From NCBI RefSeq assembly GCF_051200825.1, contig NZ_CP195158.1, forward strand, positions 1,426,001-1,490,000: a DNA stretch of 64,000 nt, given 5' to 3'. Below, one piece after another: positions 15,869 through 24,482 of the stretch. The notes below the pieces were generated by a model. That model worked only from the letters and a program-made list of their open reading frames with translations. It ran no database searches and had not been told where the DNA came from. Made by a program: the position numbers and the translations under genes. Origin of the DNA: Formosa sp030427735 (lineage in GTDB: Bacteria; Bacteroidota; Bacteroidia; Flavobacteriales; Flavobacteriaceae). Positions within the stretch are counted from its first letter, which is position 1. Each line of letters starts with the position of its first letter.

Positions 15869-17086
15869 TTAGTCGAAAAAATCGAAACCTAAGTTTAAGT
15901 TATTTTGGTTTGGGGTTTCCTTTTTACCTAATACTTTTATGCCGAATTTCTCGGTAATCCACTCGGTGTCTATCTCGTAGTTTTGAGAGGCTTCGTTTGT
16001 CATTTTCCAAAGTTGTTCTAAATCTTCGGTTTGCTCGTACTCATAAACCAAGTCACCTTTTAACACACCTAGTTTTACTAAAGCGGGTATTACTTTAGTG
16101 TTCCATTGTTGCTCTAAATATTGCAGGTCGCTATCTATAAGCGTTTGTAGCATATCTTGGGCGCTTTCGTCTTTGCTACGGCTACCGTTTTGCGTGTCTT
16201 GACCGATAACAGCTCCGCTAAGAAGTAACGAGATTTCGTTGTTACATAAGTTAATCAGGTTTTTGTACACATCGCCAGAGGTGGAAACGCCTTTAGCAAA
16301 TTCGAAGCTTTCCGACTCATCAATAATAAACCAAGCCGCAGCACCCATGTCGGTCATCATCTTTTCGGCACGACGTACCATGGTTGGATCTTGGGTGTTT
16401 GTTTTCATATACCTTGGCGGAATACCGTAAATCTCGCAAAGCTCGCTCCAACAGCTTTGTGCAAAGCGTTTAAATAATACGTGGGGCACAGCGTTGTTAA
16501 ATAAGCCGTAATCGGTATCGTCTTCGCCAAACTCTAAAAGCCAAGTGCCATATTCTGAAGACTCGCGATATAGTATTTTTTTGTCTTCAGTATAATCGGG
16601 ATAAACAGCTCCAAAGGTTGGATCTACATTGGTACGGGGTATAAGGTTTACTTTTAGGTTTCCGTCATCATTAAACGAAAATTCTATTAAAGAATGCCTT
16701 TTGTATTTGCTGTTTAATATGTGCGTATTTATGGCATTGGTAAACGTAGCGTTATTTATAAAATCGGTTTGTACCTGGTCAATATCGTTGCTGCCTTTTT
16801 TCTTCAGTAAAATAGGCTCTTTAACCGCTTTTAGTAATCGGTTTTTATGTTGTGAGGTTAATAGGGCATCTAGACCAATTTCGTCTAAAAGTTGGTGGAA
16901 CAAATACCATTTAGGATTGTCTTCTATCTTTGTTAATTGCAAAGCTTTGTTCCAGCTTTTTATATCCTGACGAATACGAGCTACAGCCTTAGGAACTATA
17001 GTAGTGGCTATGTTTGGTTGTTTAGCGTTGGTTTTAACATTGGCTAAAGTGGCTTGGGTGGTTTTCCCTATACGTGCATTCTGCAT
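15869..17086 (-). CDS. portal protein, DUF935 (Mu gp29-like)
   Basis: 405 aa from the ATG at 17086, 1 nt after the upstream stop; a longer in-frame start at 17140 would overlap the gp36-like gene. DUF935 features: FKRFAQSCWSELCEIYGIPPRYMK, RRAEKMMTDMGAAAWFIID, and the C-terminal SLLLSGAVIGQDTQNGS with helical stem. The portal forms the dodecameric ring for DNA entry and exit. It lies between the gp36-like and MuF genes as in Mu. Confidence 0.9.
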   Translation of the reverse strand: MQNARIGKTTQATLANVKTNAKQPNIATTIVPKAVARIRQDIKSWNKALQLTKIEDNPKWYLFHQLLDEIGLDALLTSQHKNRLLKAVKEPILLKKKGSNDIDQVQTDFINNATFTNAINTHILNSKYKRHSLIEFSFNDDGNLKVNLIPRTNVDPTFGAVYPDYTEDKKILYRESSEYGTWLLEFGEDDTDYGLFNNAVPHVLFKRFAQSCWSELCEIYGIPPRYMKTNTQDPTMVRRAEKMMTDMGAAAWFIIDESESFEFAKGVSTSGDVYKNLINLCNNEISLLLSGAVIGQDTQNGSRSKDESAQDMLQTLIDSDLQYLEQQWNTKVIPALVKLGVLKGDLVYEYEQTEDLEQLWKMTNEASQNYEIDTEWITEKFGIKVLGKKETPNQNNLNLGFDFFD

Positions 17087-17087
17087 A

Positions 17088-17543
17088 TTACTCGTGGTTA
17101 AATTTTGGGCGTGATCCATAACTAAAAGGTTGGCGCTCATCGGCGTCTAAATCTTCTTGGCTTAATTGGGGTAAGGTGCTAAGGTTTACCGTGCCGTCGC
17201 GTAAATCGGTAAGCCATGTAATACTACGGTCGTAGCGCTCTTTAGCTTGCTCGTAAATAATATCGGCATTACATAACTCGACAATCCACCATTTGGCAAT
17301 GGTAACAGCATGTTTAACGATTAAGGGATTGCGGTCGCCATCTTCGGCGCTTAAAATGGCATCGACATCGTAACGCAAACGCCCGTCGAAATTCTCTATA
17401 CGGTTATTGCCATTTAGGTAGCTGCGTACTTCCTCTTCGGCGGCAGCCATAGCAATACTTACAATGTTGTTGTCGCCTTCGGTAATCTGGTCTATCTGGT
17501 AACCATAAATCCCGCTTTCTAAATCTGCTTCGTTTATAAACAT
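17088..17543 (-). CDS. gp36-like head-tail adaptor (DUF1320 type)
   Basis: 151 aa from the ATG at 17543, 2 nt after the terminase stop; upstream in-frame Met codons lie inside the terminase gene. MFINEADLESGIYGYQIDQIT followed by AMAAAEEEVRSYL and a region of helices ending in a disordered tail is typical of gp36/DUF1320 proteins of Mu-like phages, thought to be connector or head-completion factors. Confidence 0.8.
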   Translation of the reverse strand: MFINEADLESGIYGYQIDQITEGDNNIVSIAMAAAEEEVRSYLNGNNRIENFDGRLRYDVDAILSAEDGDRNPLIVKHAVTIAKWWIVELCNADIIYEQAKERYDRSITWLTDLRDGTVNLSTLPQLSQEDLDADERQPFSYGSRPKFNHE

Positions 17544-17545
17544 AA

Positions 17546-19075
17546 TTAATAGTGTCTTGATTCCCTTTGCCCGTAAGCATAGGTGGTTTGTTTTCTCATT
17601 TGTCTGTTTTGGAGTTTCCAAACGCCCCCTTCTGCCATATCGGGACCATCCATTACACTCGCTGTTGAGCTTACGCCTAACATTTGGTCTTCCATACGCA
17701 CCATGTGTGGATCTTGCTTTTCAGCGATGTTAAAAATCAGGTTGCCTAAACGGTTTAAAGGCTCTAAGGTGCCTTCTATCCTAAAAAACTTATCGGGTTT
17801 ATTGCGTTTGTCTTCAGTAACGGGTAATGTAAACCCATAGGTGTCTGCCATTTGATAAATCAACGGTAGTAATACTTGTTCATAATGTGGGGCCTGAAGG
17901 GAATTGTTTTCAATAGATACTCGTAAGGTATCGACACCTTTATCTTTACAATATAGATAGGCTTCATACATCCAAGTAATAAATTTTGAATTACTGGTTT
18001 GTAAAAGCCAAACTTTATATATATAAAACTTTCGTCCTTTTCGCCCTATAACACCAACCGATTTATAAGAAGCTTGTTTGTTAGCTCCTCTGTCTTTGTT
18101 TGAGGTGGACGGATCGGCATAAATTTCAACCTGGTCACAATACTTTAATGGCGGACACTTGCCAAATGTAATCTCCTTAAATACATCTCCCTTTTTAACT
18201 GGGTTATTGTAGTATTCCTTTTGTTGTGCACTCCAAGGTTGTTTTGATAAGGTGCGATCAATAAACTCTTCGGTATTTTTAGATGGCCATGTACTTTTAC
18301 CATCCTTGTCACGAATGTTAATAATTTCATGTTTGTCGGCGACCTTGGCCATTTCGGTAATACAACAATACTTAGCTATAATGTTACCGTTAGCAATCCA
18401 AAGTAAAGACTCGCTAATAGATCTACATGCGTATAATGCGCTGGAAATCCACTCGTATTTGTTTTTAATACGTTCCTTATTTCTACACTCTTCATCGGTG
18501 TCGATATCATCAATTAAGATAACGTCTGGTCTGCTAGCTTCGTTTCTGGTACCACGAGGTGATTGGCCTGCTCCAATAGCTCTAAAAGAAACTCCTTTTT
18601 TGGTTTTAAAGTCTCCAGATTCCCATTTGCCTAAACTTTGCTGTGTACCATAGTCGTTTATAAGTCTATGGTTTGTTTCTAAGTTAACCTTGTAAGGTAA
18701 CAATAAACGTTCAGCATCATCCTTAGTAGCCGAAACCATTAACACGGTTTTCTTCTTCCCAGTTACGGTTAAGTATAAAATCTCCATCATGGTTCTTGCC
18801 GACTTAGCAAGCTCACGAGACCAAGATCTCACTTCGTACCATTCAGGATTCTCTAAAACCCTTTTGGTGGCTTTTATGTGAAACGGTGCCGGATCACTGG
18901 TGTAATAGTTCGGAAAATAGTATTTAAACCATTTCTCAGGATTAGCCTCTAAATCGTCAATACGCTTCTTTTTCTCCGCGGGCGTCTCGTTTAAATCAAT
19001 AGGAGTAGCCCTCGATGTGTTTTCGCGGTATTGCTGCCAGAGTTCATAATACTTTTTGTCTTCGGCTTTACTCAT
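17546..19075 (-). CDS. terL: terminase large subunit
   Basis: 509 aa. ATPase half: Walker A-like SRELAKS (86-92) as the deviant P-loop, Walker B VILIDD (185-190). Nuclease half: an RNase H-like core starting with IYADPSTS (D321), with VSIENNSLQAPHYEQVLLP as a following element. It packages phage DNA into proheads by headful cutting in Mu relatives. Its ATG overlaps the stop of the small subunit gene (TAATG), and gp36-like and portal genes follow. Confidence 0.92.
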   Translation of the reverse strand: MSKAEDKKYYELWQQYRENTSRATPIDLNETPAEKKKRIDDLEANPEKWFKYYFPNYYTSDPAPFHIKATKRVLENPEWYEVRSWSRELAKSARTMMEILYLTVTGKKKTVLMVSATKDDAERLLLPYKVNLETNHRLINDYGTQQSLGKWESGDFKTKKGVSFRAIGAGQSPRGTRNEASRPDVILIDDIDTDEECRNKERIKNKYEWISSALYACRSISESLLWIANGNIIAKYCCITEMAKVADKHEIINIRDKDGKSTWPSKNTEEFIDRTLSKQPWSAQQKEYYNNPVKKGDVFKEITFGKCPPLKYCDQVEIYADPSTSNKDRGANKQASYKSVGVIGRKGRKFYIYKVWLLQTSNSKFITWMYEAYLYCKDKGVDTLRVSIENNSLQAPHYEQVLLPLIYQMADTYGFTLPVTEDKRNKPDKFFRIEGTLEPLNRLGNLIFNIAEKQDPHMVRMEDQMLGVSSTASVMDGPDMAEGGVWKLQNRQMRKQTTYAYGQRESRHY

Positions 19076-19518
19076 TATTTAAGTTTAGCGTTAATAAAAG
19101 CGTCGAAAACAGGGATAAGCTTTTTGTATAAATCGAAGTCCATAGGTTTTACAAAGTCAAGGAAAGAGGTAGCAACTTCGTAAACTTCGGCTATAGAGGT
19201 TTCGGTCTCCAGACGTTTTATAGATGATGTAATTACAGCAATGGTATTGGCTTCTTTGGCTTCGGCTACTTTAATGTCACGACTTTTAATGTCATCGTTT
19301 AACCACTCTAATTGATCGTACAAATCGGCAATCATTTTTTGTCTGGTTACCATTAAAGACTTTCGCAGCTTATCCCATTCTTCGTCGTTAATCCATTTGC
19401 TAACGGTTCCGGGGCGTACGCCAACGCGTTCGGATATTTCTTTAATGGTGAGTTTCTGTGAAGTATCGATATAGAGCATTTTGGCATACTCTTTAGCCTC
19501 TGTTTTCTTTAATCCCAT
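19075..19518 (-). CDS. terS: terminase small subunit, HTH type
   Basis: 147 aa from the ATG at 19518; a longer frame start at 19608 would run through the control region. N-terminal HTH: LTIKEISERVGVRPGTVSKWI (about residues 20-40), then a long coiled coil (about 50-110), the usual design of small terminases that recognise pac DNA and oligomerise. First gene of the leftward late operon. Confidence 0.82.
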   Translation of the reverse strand: MGLKKTEAKEYAKMLYIDTSQKLTIKEISERVGVRPGTVSKWINDEEWDKLRKSLMVTRQKMIADLYDQLEWLNDDIKSRDIKVAEAKEANTIAVITSSIKRLETETSIAEVYEVATSFLDFVKPMDFDLYKKLIPVFDAFINAKLK

Positions 19519-19603
19519 GTGCTCGATTTTAAGCAAAATTGACAAAAACCAACCCCTAAATAAAAAAGCTGTAAAGCAGGTTTTCAGCCTTGTAAGCCTT
19601 ATA

Positions 19604-19667
19604 AACACTAGTGTTAAGTGTATTTGTAACTATTTGTAAAGGCTTTTGGTATGGCTAATATTTGTCA
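19604..19667. promoter_or_regulatory. late divergent control region
   Basis: The 181-nt gap (19519-19699) between the divergent late operons holds a perfect palindrome AACACTAGTGTT (19604-19615) and three ATTTGT direct repeats. Two of these are in the tandem TATTTGTAAC TATTTGTAAA starting at 19621 and 19631, exactly one helical turn apart; the third starts at 19660. No TAnnTTTG promoter is obvious, so activation by a phage late factor is likely. Confidence 0.5.
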
Positions 19668-19699
19668 CCTGAATTAGTCATAACAATCAAAGCGCATTT

Positions 19700-20674
19700 A
19701 TGCCAAAAACAAGATTTGTCTTTAACGACGAAGCCCAAAAAAACAGCTACGGATTCTTTATCCCTACAAGCGGTATTGACCTAACGAGGTTCACTAAAAA
19801 CCCGATCATGCTGGATTCTCATATTAATAGCACAAGAGCGGTTATAGGTATGTGGGAAGACTTTAAGGCGGATAAGGGTATTTTATCAGGATTACCGGTA
19901 TTTGATAGCGATGATGAGTCCGCAGCTGTAATTGCGGGAAAAGTAAATCGTGGTTTTATAAAGAGCTGCTCTATGGGTGTGCGTTTTAACCGCGACGATT
20001 TAAAATTTGTAGCGGGTGAATTGGTGTTAGAAAAATGCGAACTCTACGAAGTGTCTATAGTTGCGGTACCAAGTAACGCCAATGCGATTAGGCTTTATGT
20101 AGACGATAGCGATACACCATTAACCGAACAGGAAGTGCAAAACTTGTGTTTAGCGGTGCAACCGGTAACCAATCCCGAAGTTATCCCCCCAACCCTTAAT
20201 AATTTAAATACAGATATGAAAATCACATTAACATCTGCTGCGGCTTTAGCATTAGGCTTTGCAGCAACACAATTAGAGCACGACGCCGACGCGGTAAGTG
20301 AATGTGTCGTGAAGCTGCAAGCTGAGAAAAACGCAGCTGAGTTAAAGTACAATGCCTTAAAGCAAGCTGAGGAAGTTAAAGCGTTAGAAGGCATTAAAAC
20401 CAAAGTGCAGTTAGCCCATAAGGCAGGTAAAATTAACGCCGATAAAATCGAGGAATTTGTAAACCTAGGTATTGCTAATGAAAGCCTGTTAGATAGTACG
20501 CTTGCGGCTATTCCTGGTAAAGCAAGTTTAGCAGCACAGGTTACAGGAGGCGAATCGGGATCTGGCGAAGTTAAGACGGTAGAGGACTTTATGAAGTTAA
20601 GCCTTGAACAGCAATTAGCTTTTAAAGCAGAAAACACCGAGGCTTACAAACAATTATTCACCCCAAAACAATAA
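19700..20674 (+). CDS. prohead protease/scaffold fusion (Mu gpI-like)
   Basis: 324 aa. Residues about 1-140 form an S78/HK97-type prohead protease: NPIMLDSH with candidate catalytic H41, GFIKSCSMGVRF with candidate Ser91, and LYEVSIVAVPSNANAIRL. Residues about 173-324 are Ala/Glu/Lys-rich, the scaffold-like part, with a coiled coil at about 195-235. The protease matures the prohead and scaffold. First gene of the rightward late operon, 4 nt before the major capsid gene. Confidence 0.87.
   Translation: MPKTRFVFNDEAQKNSYGFFIPTSGIDLTRFTKNPIMLDSHINSTRAVIGMWEDFKADKGILSGLPVFDSDDESAAVIAGKVNRGFIKSCSMGVRFNRDDLKFVAGELVLEKCELYEVSIVAVPSNANAIRLYVDDSDTPLTEQEVQNLCLAVQPVTNPEVIPPTLNNLNTDMKITLTSAAALALGFAATQLEHDADAVSECVVKLQAEKNAAELKYNALKQAEEVKALEGIKTKVQLAHKAGKINADKIEEFVNLGIANESLLDSTLAAIPGKASLAAQVTGGESGSGEVKTVEDFMKLSLEQQLAFKAENTEAYKQLFTPKQ
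20216..20674 (+). CDS. internal-start scaffold product (Mu gpZ-like, putative)
   Basis: In-frame ATG at 20216 (codon 173 of the protease gene) is preceded by the A/T-rich stretch TTAATAATTTAAATACAG, which resembles the start regions of other genes here. It begins exactly where the protease domain ends. In Mu, gene Z is an in-frame internal product of gene I acting as scaffold. The same is inferred here. Confidence 0.5.
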   Translation: MKITLTSAAALALGFAATQLEHDADAVSECVVKLQAEKNAAELKYNALKQAEEVKALEGIKTKVQLAHKAGKINADKIEEFVNLGIANESLLDSTLAAIPGKASLAAQVTGGESGSGEVKTVEDFMKLSLEQQLAFKAENTEAYKQLFTPKQ

Positions 20675-20677
20675 GAT

Positions 20678-21586
20678 ATGCCAGCAAATTTTCCCGAAAT
20701 ATGGAACGGTAGGGTTATAGATAACCTGAAAAAGGCCATTGTTGCTACATGGTTAGAAGGTATTACCGAAATACCAGTAGATGTAACCACAATAAACGGT
20801 GGTACAGTAACCGAAAAACAAAAGATCTATGTAGCGGCTACAGATTTTGATGTAGATGTTTTAATTAACAACAATACATATCCAATTGAAGTACAAGAGT
20901 ACGAAGATGGTACCATTGAAATTACCTTGGATAAGTTCCAGACTAAAGCAACATCTTTAAAAGATGATGACGCAATGGGGGCTTCTTACGATAAGATTGA
21001 TGCTATCACCAAATCGCATACTAGTTCTATTTTAGATGCTAAGTTTAATAAATCTTTACACTCTATCGCGCCAGCAGGAAATACAGCCGATACTCCAGTG
21101 ATTCAAGCTACAGGAGGTGCGGATGATTTAGCTGATGCTGATGGTCGTTTACGTTTAGTTTACGAAGACTTAGTTGAAGCCAGACGTAGATGTCCTTGGA
21201 AAGGTGCTCGTGTAGTATTGAATAATAACCACTGGAACGATCTGTTATTAGACCGTAAGAACTTTGGAGATCAATTAGTAAACTATAAAGAGGGAACTCC
21301 AGCCCCTGTTATCGCTGGATTCCAACTTCATAAGTTTGAGGAAGGTATACATCCGTTATACGATAATACCGGTGTTAAAAAGGCTTACGGTGCTGCGGCT
21401 GTAGCAGGAGATACAGAAGCCTCTGTAATTTTTGCCCCTTCAGGAATTGCAAAGAAAACAGGTATTACAAAACAGTATTTCTCTAAGGCGGCAGACAGCC
21501 CAACCACTCAGGCTAATATGTTGAACTACCGCCATTACTTTGTTGCTACACCTTACCAAGCAAAGAAAATAGGAGCCATAATATAA
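20678..21586 (+). CDS. major capsid protein
   Basis: 302 aa, starting MPANFPEIWNGRVIDNLKKA. The sequence has the HK97-fold layout of Bacteroidota Mu-like capsids: N-terminal helix, E-loop-like strands with TTINGGTVTEKQKIYV, spine helix AMGASYDKIDAITKSHTSSI, and C-terminal strands ANMLNYRHYFVATP. Placed between protease/scaffold and a strong terminator, which would let it be made in excess. Confidence 0.88.
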   Translation: MPANFPEIWNGRVIDNLKKAIVATWLEGITEIPVDVTTINGGTVTEKQKIYVAATDFDVDVLINNNTYPIEVQEYEDGTIEITLDKFQTKATSLKDDDAMGASYDKIDAITKSHTSSILDAKFNKSLHSIAPAGNTADTPVIQATGGADDLADADGRLRLVYEDLVEARRRCPWKGARVVLNNNHWNDLLLDRKNFGDQLVNYKEGTPAPVIAGFQLHKFEEGIHPLYDNTGVKKAYGAAAVAGDTEASVIFAPSGIAKKTGITKQYFSKAADSPTTQANMLNYRHYFVATPYQAKKIGAII

Positions 21587-21611
21587 CCCAAATATTTGCC
21601 ATTAATTAACT

Positions 21612-21650
21612 AAAAGGCTACTGCCATTGTAGCGGTAGCCTTTTCTTTTT
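21612..21650 (+). terminator. terminator after major capsid gene
   Basis: AAAAGGCTACTGC (21612-21624) pairs with GCGGTAGCCTTTT (21632-21644) over 13 bp with one G-U, followed by CTTTTT. Probably partial, giving more capsid than downstream mRNA, since no promoter consensus is evident before the next gene at 21655. Confidence 0.85.
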
Positions 21651-21654
21651 AGAC

Positions 21655-21981
21655 ATGAGAGAGTTAATACTAGAACTAGCAGAAAAATTCGGACTATTTG
21701 CCCTAGGCGGTTTAATAGGTGCGATTATACACCGATTTAGAAACAAAATGACCTTAAAGAAATTTATAAGCACTTTGGTTGTTTCGTCATTTATGGGCTT
21801 GTCGGTAGGTATTCTATTGAACAATTATTTACAAGCTCCAGAGGAAGTCGTGTTTGTTGCTTGCGCTTTAGCAGGGGTATTTTCTAATGATATCCTTAAC
21901 GAGTTTCAAACTATTATTAGTTATGCTAGCGATTGGGTAAAAATAAGGTTACGAGTAAATAAAACAGAAGATGAAGCTTAA
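21655..21981 (+). CDS. phage holin
   Basis: 108 aa with three hydrophobic segments (about 12-30, 38-58, 63-82) and a charged C-terminal tail, followed with a 11-nt overlap by the endolysin gene. The ALGGLIGAIIHRFRNKMTLKKF stretch is typical of small phage holins. It would form the membrane lesions that release the endolysin. Confidence 0.8.
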   Translation: MRELILELAEKFGLFALGGLIGAIIHRFRNKMTLKKFISTLVVSSFMGLSVGILLNNYLQAPEEVVFVACALAGVFSNDILNEFQTIISYASDWVKIRLRVNKTEDEA

Positions 21982-22435
21982 ATATCTAGTTATTCATTGT
22001 ACAGCTACCCCAGAAGGGCGCGAAGTTACCAAAGCCGATATTGAGCAATGGCATTTAGTTGGCCGTGGTTGGTCGCGTGTAGGGTATTCCGATTTAATAC
22101 AATTGGATGGTACTTTGGTAAACCTTCAGGAATTTAACCAGGACGATCAAGTAGATCCTTGGGAGCTAACTAATGGCGCTAAAGGTTATAACAGCAAAGC
22201 GCGTCATGTGGTATATGCGGGAGGTTGCGAAAACAAAGCAGGATTACCAGCAAAAGACACCAGAACGAAAGCCCAATTAAAAGCCCTTGAAACCTATGTT
22301 AAATTCATGGTTTTACGCCATCCAGATATTAAAGTAATTGGGCATAACCAAATTGCCGCAAAAGATTGTCCGAGCTTTCATGTTCCAAGCTGGTTACAAC
22401 ATATAGGAGTTAACGATAAAAACATTGGATTATGA
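21971..22435 (+). CDS. endolysin, N-acetylmuramoyl-L-alanine amidase
   Basis: 154 aa, amidase_2 fold of T7-lysozyme type. Zinc ligands are visible: H9 in VIHCTAT, H125 and C133 in GHNQIAAKDCPSF, with K131 and Y39 in the positions of catalytic helpers. It cuts the amide bond between muramic acid and L-Ala. No signal peptide, so export depends on the holin. Overlaps both neighbours in the lysis cassette. Confidence 0.92.
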   Translation: MKLKYLVIHCTATPEGREVTKADIEQWHLVGRGWSRVGYSDLIQLDGTLVNLQEFNQDDQVDPWELTNGAKGYNSKARHVVYAGGCENKAGLPAKDTRTKAQLKALETYVKFMVLRHPDIKVIGHNQIAAKDCPSFHVPSWLQHIGVNDKNIGL

Positions 22436-22791
22436 ACTGGAAAAACACCGCCGAAAACATATTAATCCTTTTGTTAGGAATTTTAGTAGGTGTGGTCATC
22501 GGGTACAAAGTATCTGTTACTACGGCTGAAAAAATGCTGGACAACCAGAAGGCTTTAATAGAACAGGCCATACAGAAAAACACCACGGCTATTAATAACA
22601 AGGTAACTAACGAGTTTAGCAAGATTAAAGCCAGTAAGAGCGAGCCGATCAATATTATTATTAAACCTGATAGCAATAATGCAATTGAAGCTATCGAGGT
22701 TAATCAACATTTACAGGACAGCACCCCAGTACCTGAACCAAAAAAGGGGTTTTTCCGTCGCTTGTTTGGCGGTAAAAATAAGAACCAGTAA
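22432..22791 (+). CDS. single-pass lysis-cassette protein, candidate i-spanin
   Basis: 119 aa, ATG overlapping the endolysin stop. One N-terminal membrane helix (about 8-25, ILILLLGILVGVVIGYKV), then a coiled-coil-like region, a Pro-rich segment and a basic end KKGFFRRLFGGKNKNQ. N-in topology with a periplasmic coiled coil matches inner-membrane spanins (Rz type). No outer-membrane partner lipoprotein was found nested or next to it, so the assignment is by position and shape. Confidence 0.6.
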   Translation: MNWKNTAENILILLLGILVGVVIGYKVSVTTAEKMLDNQKALIEQAIQKNTTAINNKVTNEFSKIKASKSEPINIIIKPDSNNAIEAIEVNQHLQDSTPVPEPKKGFFRRLFGGKNKNQ

Positions 22792-22812
22792 CAAAACCTA
22801 AAATTACATATC

Positions 22813-23235
22813 ATGAGCAAAGATCAAGTATTCGAGAAACAACCGAGTTTAGAACGCTATTTTAAAACGTCAGACGGAAAAGAATTTTATAAACATCATC
22901 ACGCCAAGATGCATGCAGACGGCTTGAAAGATAAAAAAATCGAAGAGGTTGTTAATCCATCGCCTAAACCAATCGAGGTATCTACTCCACAAGCTAAAAC
23001 GGTAGCCAATGCCAATGCAAACGAAGAGCTTACACCAATGCAAAAAGCGCAATTACGGGTAGATGCTATTAACGCTATGCAAACTGTAGATGAAGTAGAA
23101 TCTGCATTAGTGGGCGAAACTGCAAAAACGGTAAAGGCAGCAGGCGAAGAAAGAATAAAAGCTTTGCAAGCTTCTAAGGCTAATGATGCAGATAAAAAAG
23201 ATGCTGCAACTGAGCCAAACCAAGACAAGGAGTAA
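22813..23235 (+). CDS. hypothetical late protein
   Basis: 140 aa, hydrophilic. The N terminus EKQPSLERYFKTSDGKEFYKHHHAKMHA occurs in Bacteroidota phages just before the sheath gene; the rest is Ala/Glu/Lys-rich and likely disordered or helical. Possibly a head-tail or tail accessory protein; unproven. Confidence 0.65.
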   Translation: MSKDQVFEKQPSLERYFKTSDGKEFYKHHHAKMHADGLKDKKIEEVVNPSPKPIEVSTPQAKTVANANANEELTPMQKAQLRVDAINAMQTVDEVESALVGETAKTVKAAGEERIKALQASKANDADKKDAATEPNQDKE

Positions 23236-23250
23236 TTTAAATAACAGAAT

Positions 23251-24474
23251 ATGTTACCAGGAATAAATATAAAATTTAGCAATGGCAATATCGGTACAGT
23301 AGTACCTTCTGCCGATGGTGTTTTCGGTTTGTTGGCCTCGGCAGTCGCTGTTGCAGATACTTTTGTGCTTAACACGGCTTACGTTGTTAAGGGCATGACC
23401 GATGTCGCTAAACTGGGTATTGTACCCGATGTAAATAATTATGCCTTGCACCGTTGGTTAAGCGAGTTTTTTGCCGAAGCTGGCGAAGGTACCGAGCTTT
23501 GGTTAATGGGTTTTGCTAAAACCGATAAGGTTAGCGACTGGTTTACTCCAGACGCAGGAACAGGAAAAGCACCAGTAGAAGCGTTGTTGGATGCTGCTAA
23601 CGGAAAATTAAGCGCTCTTTTCACGGCATTTTCTCCAGACGGTACGTATGCCCCAACAATAGAAGATGGTTTAGATGCAGATGTAGCAGAGGCTAGAACT
23701 AAGGCGCAAACGTTAGCAGAAAATTACACAGCTAATAAATACGCGCCATTTTTCACCATTTTAGAGGCTTATGCGTTTAATGGTACGCATACCGATTTAG
23801 CCGATTTGTCAACAGAAAGCAATAACCGTGTTGGTGTTTTTGTTGGAGCTACCGAGCCTAGAACTGGCGATGTTGCCACCTTAGGAGCATCTACAAGTTT
23901 ACTTGCTGGTAGATTGGCCAGAACCCAAGTGCAAGAAAGTCCGGGCAAGGTAAAAAATGGGGCCCTAGAAACATTAACGGCTTTTATTGTAGACGATGTT
24001 GTAGAGGCTTACGATGTAGAAAGCCTTCACGATAAGGGCTATATTACTTTCAGAACTCACATTGCAAAAGCGGGTTATTATATTACAGATGGACCGTTAG
24101 CGACCGATGTTGACGATGATTACCATTATATAAGCCGTCGCAGAACCATAGATAAGGCCTTCAGGGTAGCTCACGATGTTGCCAGTTACGAAATACTTAA
24201 CGATTTCGATTTAACCAACGATGGTACTATAGATCCTATTTACGCAAAAGATGTAGAAGGGCGAATAGAAAGCGAAATTTTCACCCAAATGACCGAGCGG
24301 GGCGAATTGTCCAGAGACAAATCAGACAACAACGATTTAGGCGTTCAAGCCGCTTTCGACCTTGAAGCTAATGTGTCTGCAAACAATACCATTTCAATGG
24401 TGTTAAAGGTAAGGCCAAAAGGCTATGCCCGTTGGGTAGATATATTATTAGGGTACGATGTAGAACTTAACTAA
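23251..24474 (+). CDS. contractile tail sheath protein, DUF2586
   Basis: 407 aa. Starts MLPGINIKFSNGNIGTVVPSADGVFGLLASA, typical of DUF2586 sheath-like proteins of Bacteroidota Mu-like phages. The C-terminal part has KAGYYITDGPLATDVDDDYHYISRRRTIDKAFRV, which matches the conserved end of contractile sheaths. Followed by the tube gene as in all myoviruses. Confidence 0.88.
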   Translation: MLPGINIKFSNGNIGTVVPSADGVFGLLASAVAVADTFVLNTAYVVKGMTDVAKLGIVPDVNNYALHRWLSEFFAEAGEGTELWLMGFAKTDKVSDWFTPDAGTGKAPVEALLDAANGKLSALFTAFSPDGTYAPTIEDGLDADVAEARTKAQTLAENYTANKYAPFFTILEAYAFNGTHTDLADLSTESNNRVGVFVGATEPRTGDVATLGASTSLLAGRLARTQVQESPGKVKNGALETLTAFIVDDVVEAYDVESLHDKGYITFRTHIAKAGYYITDGPLATDVDDDYHYISRRRTIDKAFRVAHDVASYEILNDFDLTNDGTIDPIYAKDVEGRIESEIFTQMTERGELSRDKSDNNDLGVQAAFDLEANVSANNTISMVLKVRPKGYARWVDILLGYDVELN

Positions 24475-24482
24475 AACCAGAT

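Noticed and set aside
20095..20637. 180-codon open frame antisense to the protease/scaffold gene
   Set aside because: Ala/Ser/Cys-rich shadow of the Ala-rich scaffold; no start context or homology pattern.
22899..23375. 158-codon antisense frame before the sheath gene
   Set aside because: Reverse reading of an Ala/Glu/Lys-rich gene; runs into the sheath start.
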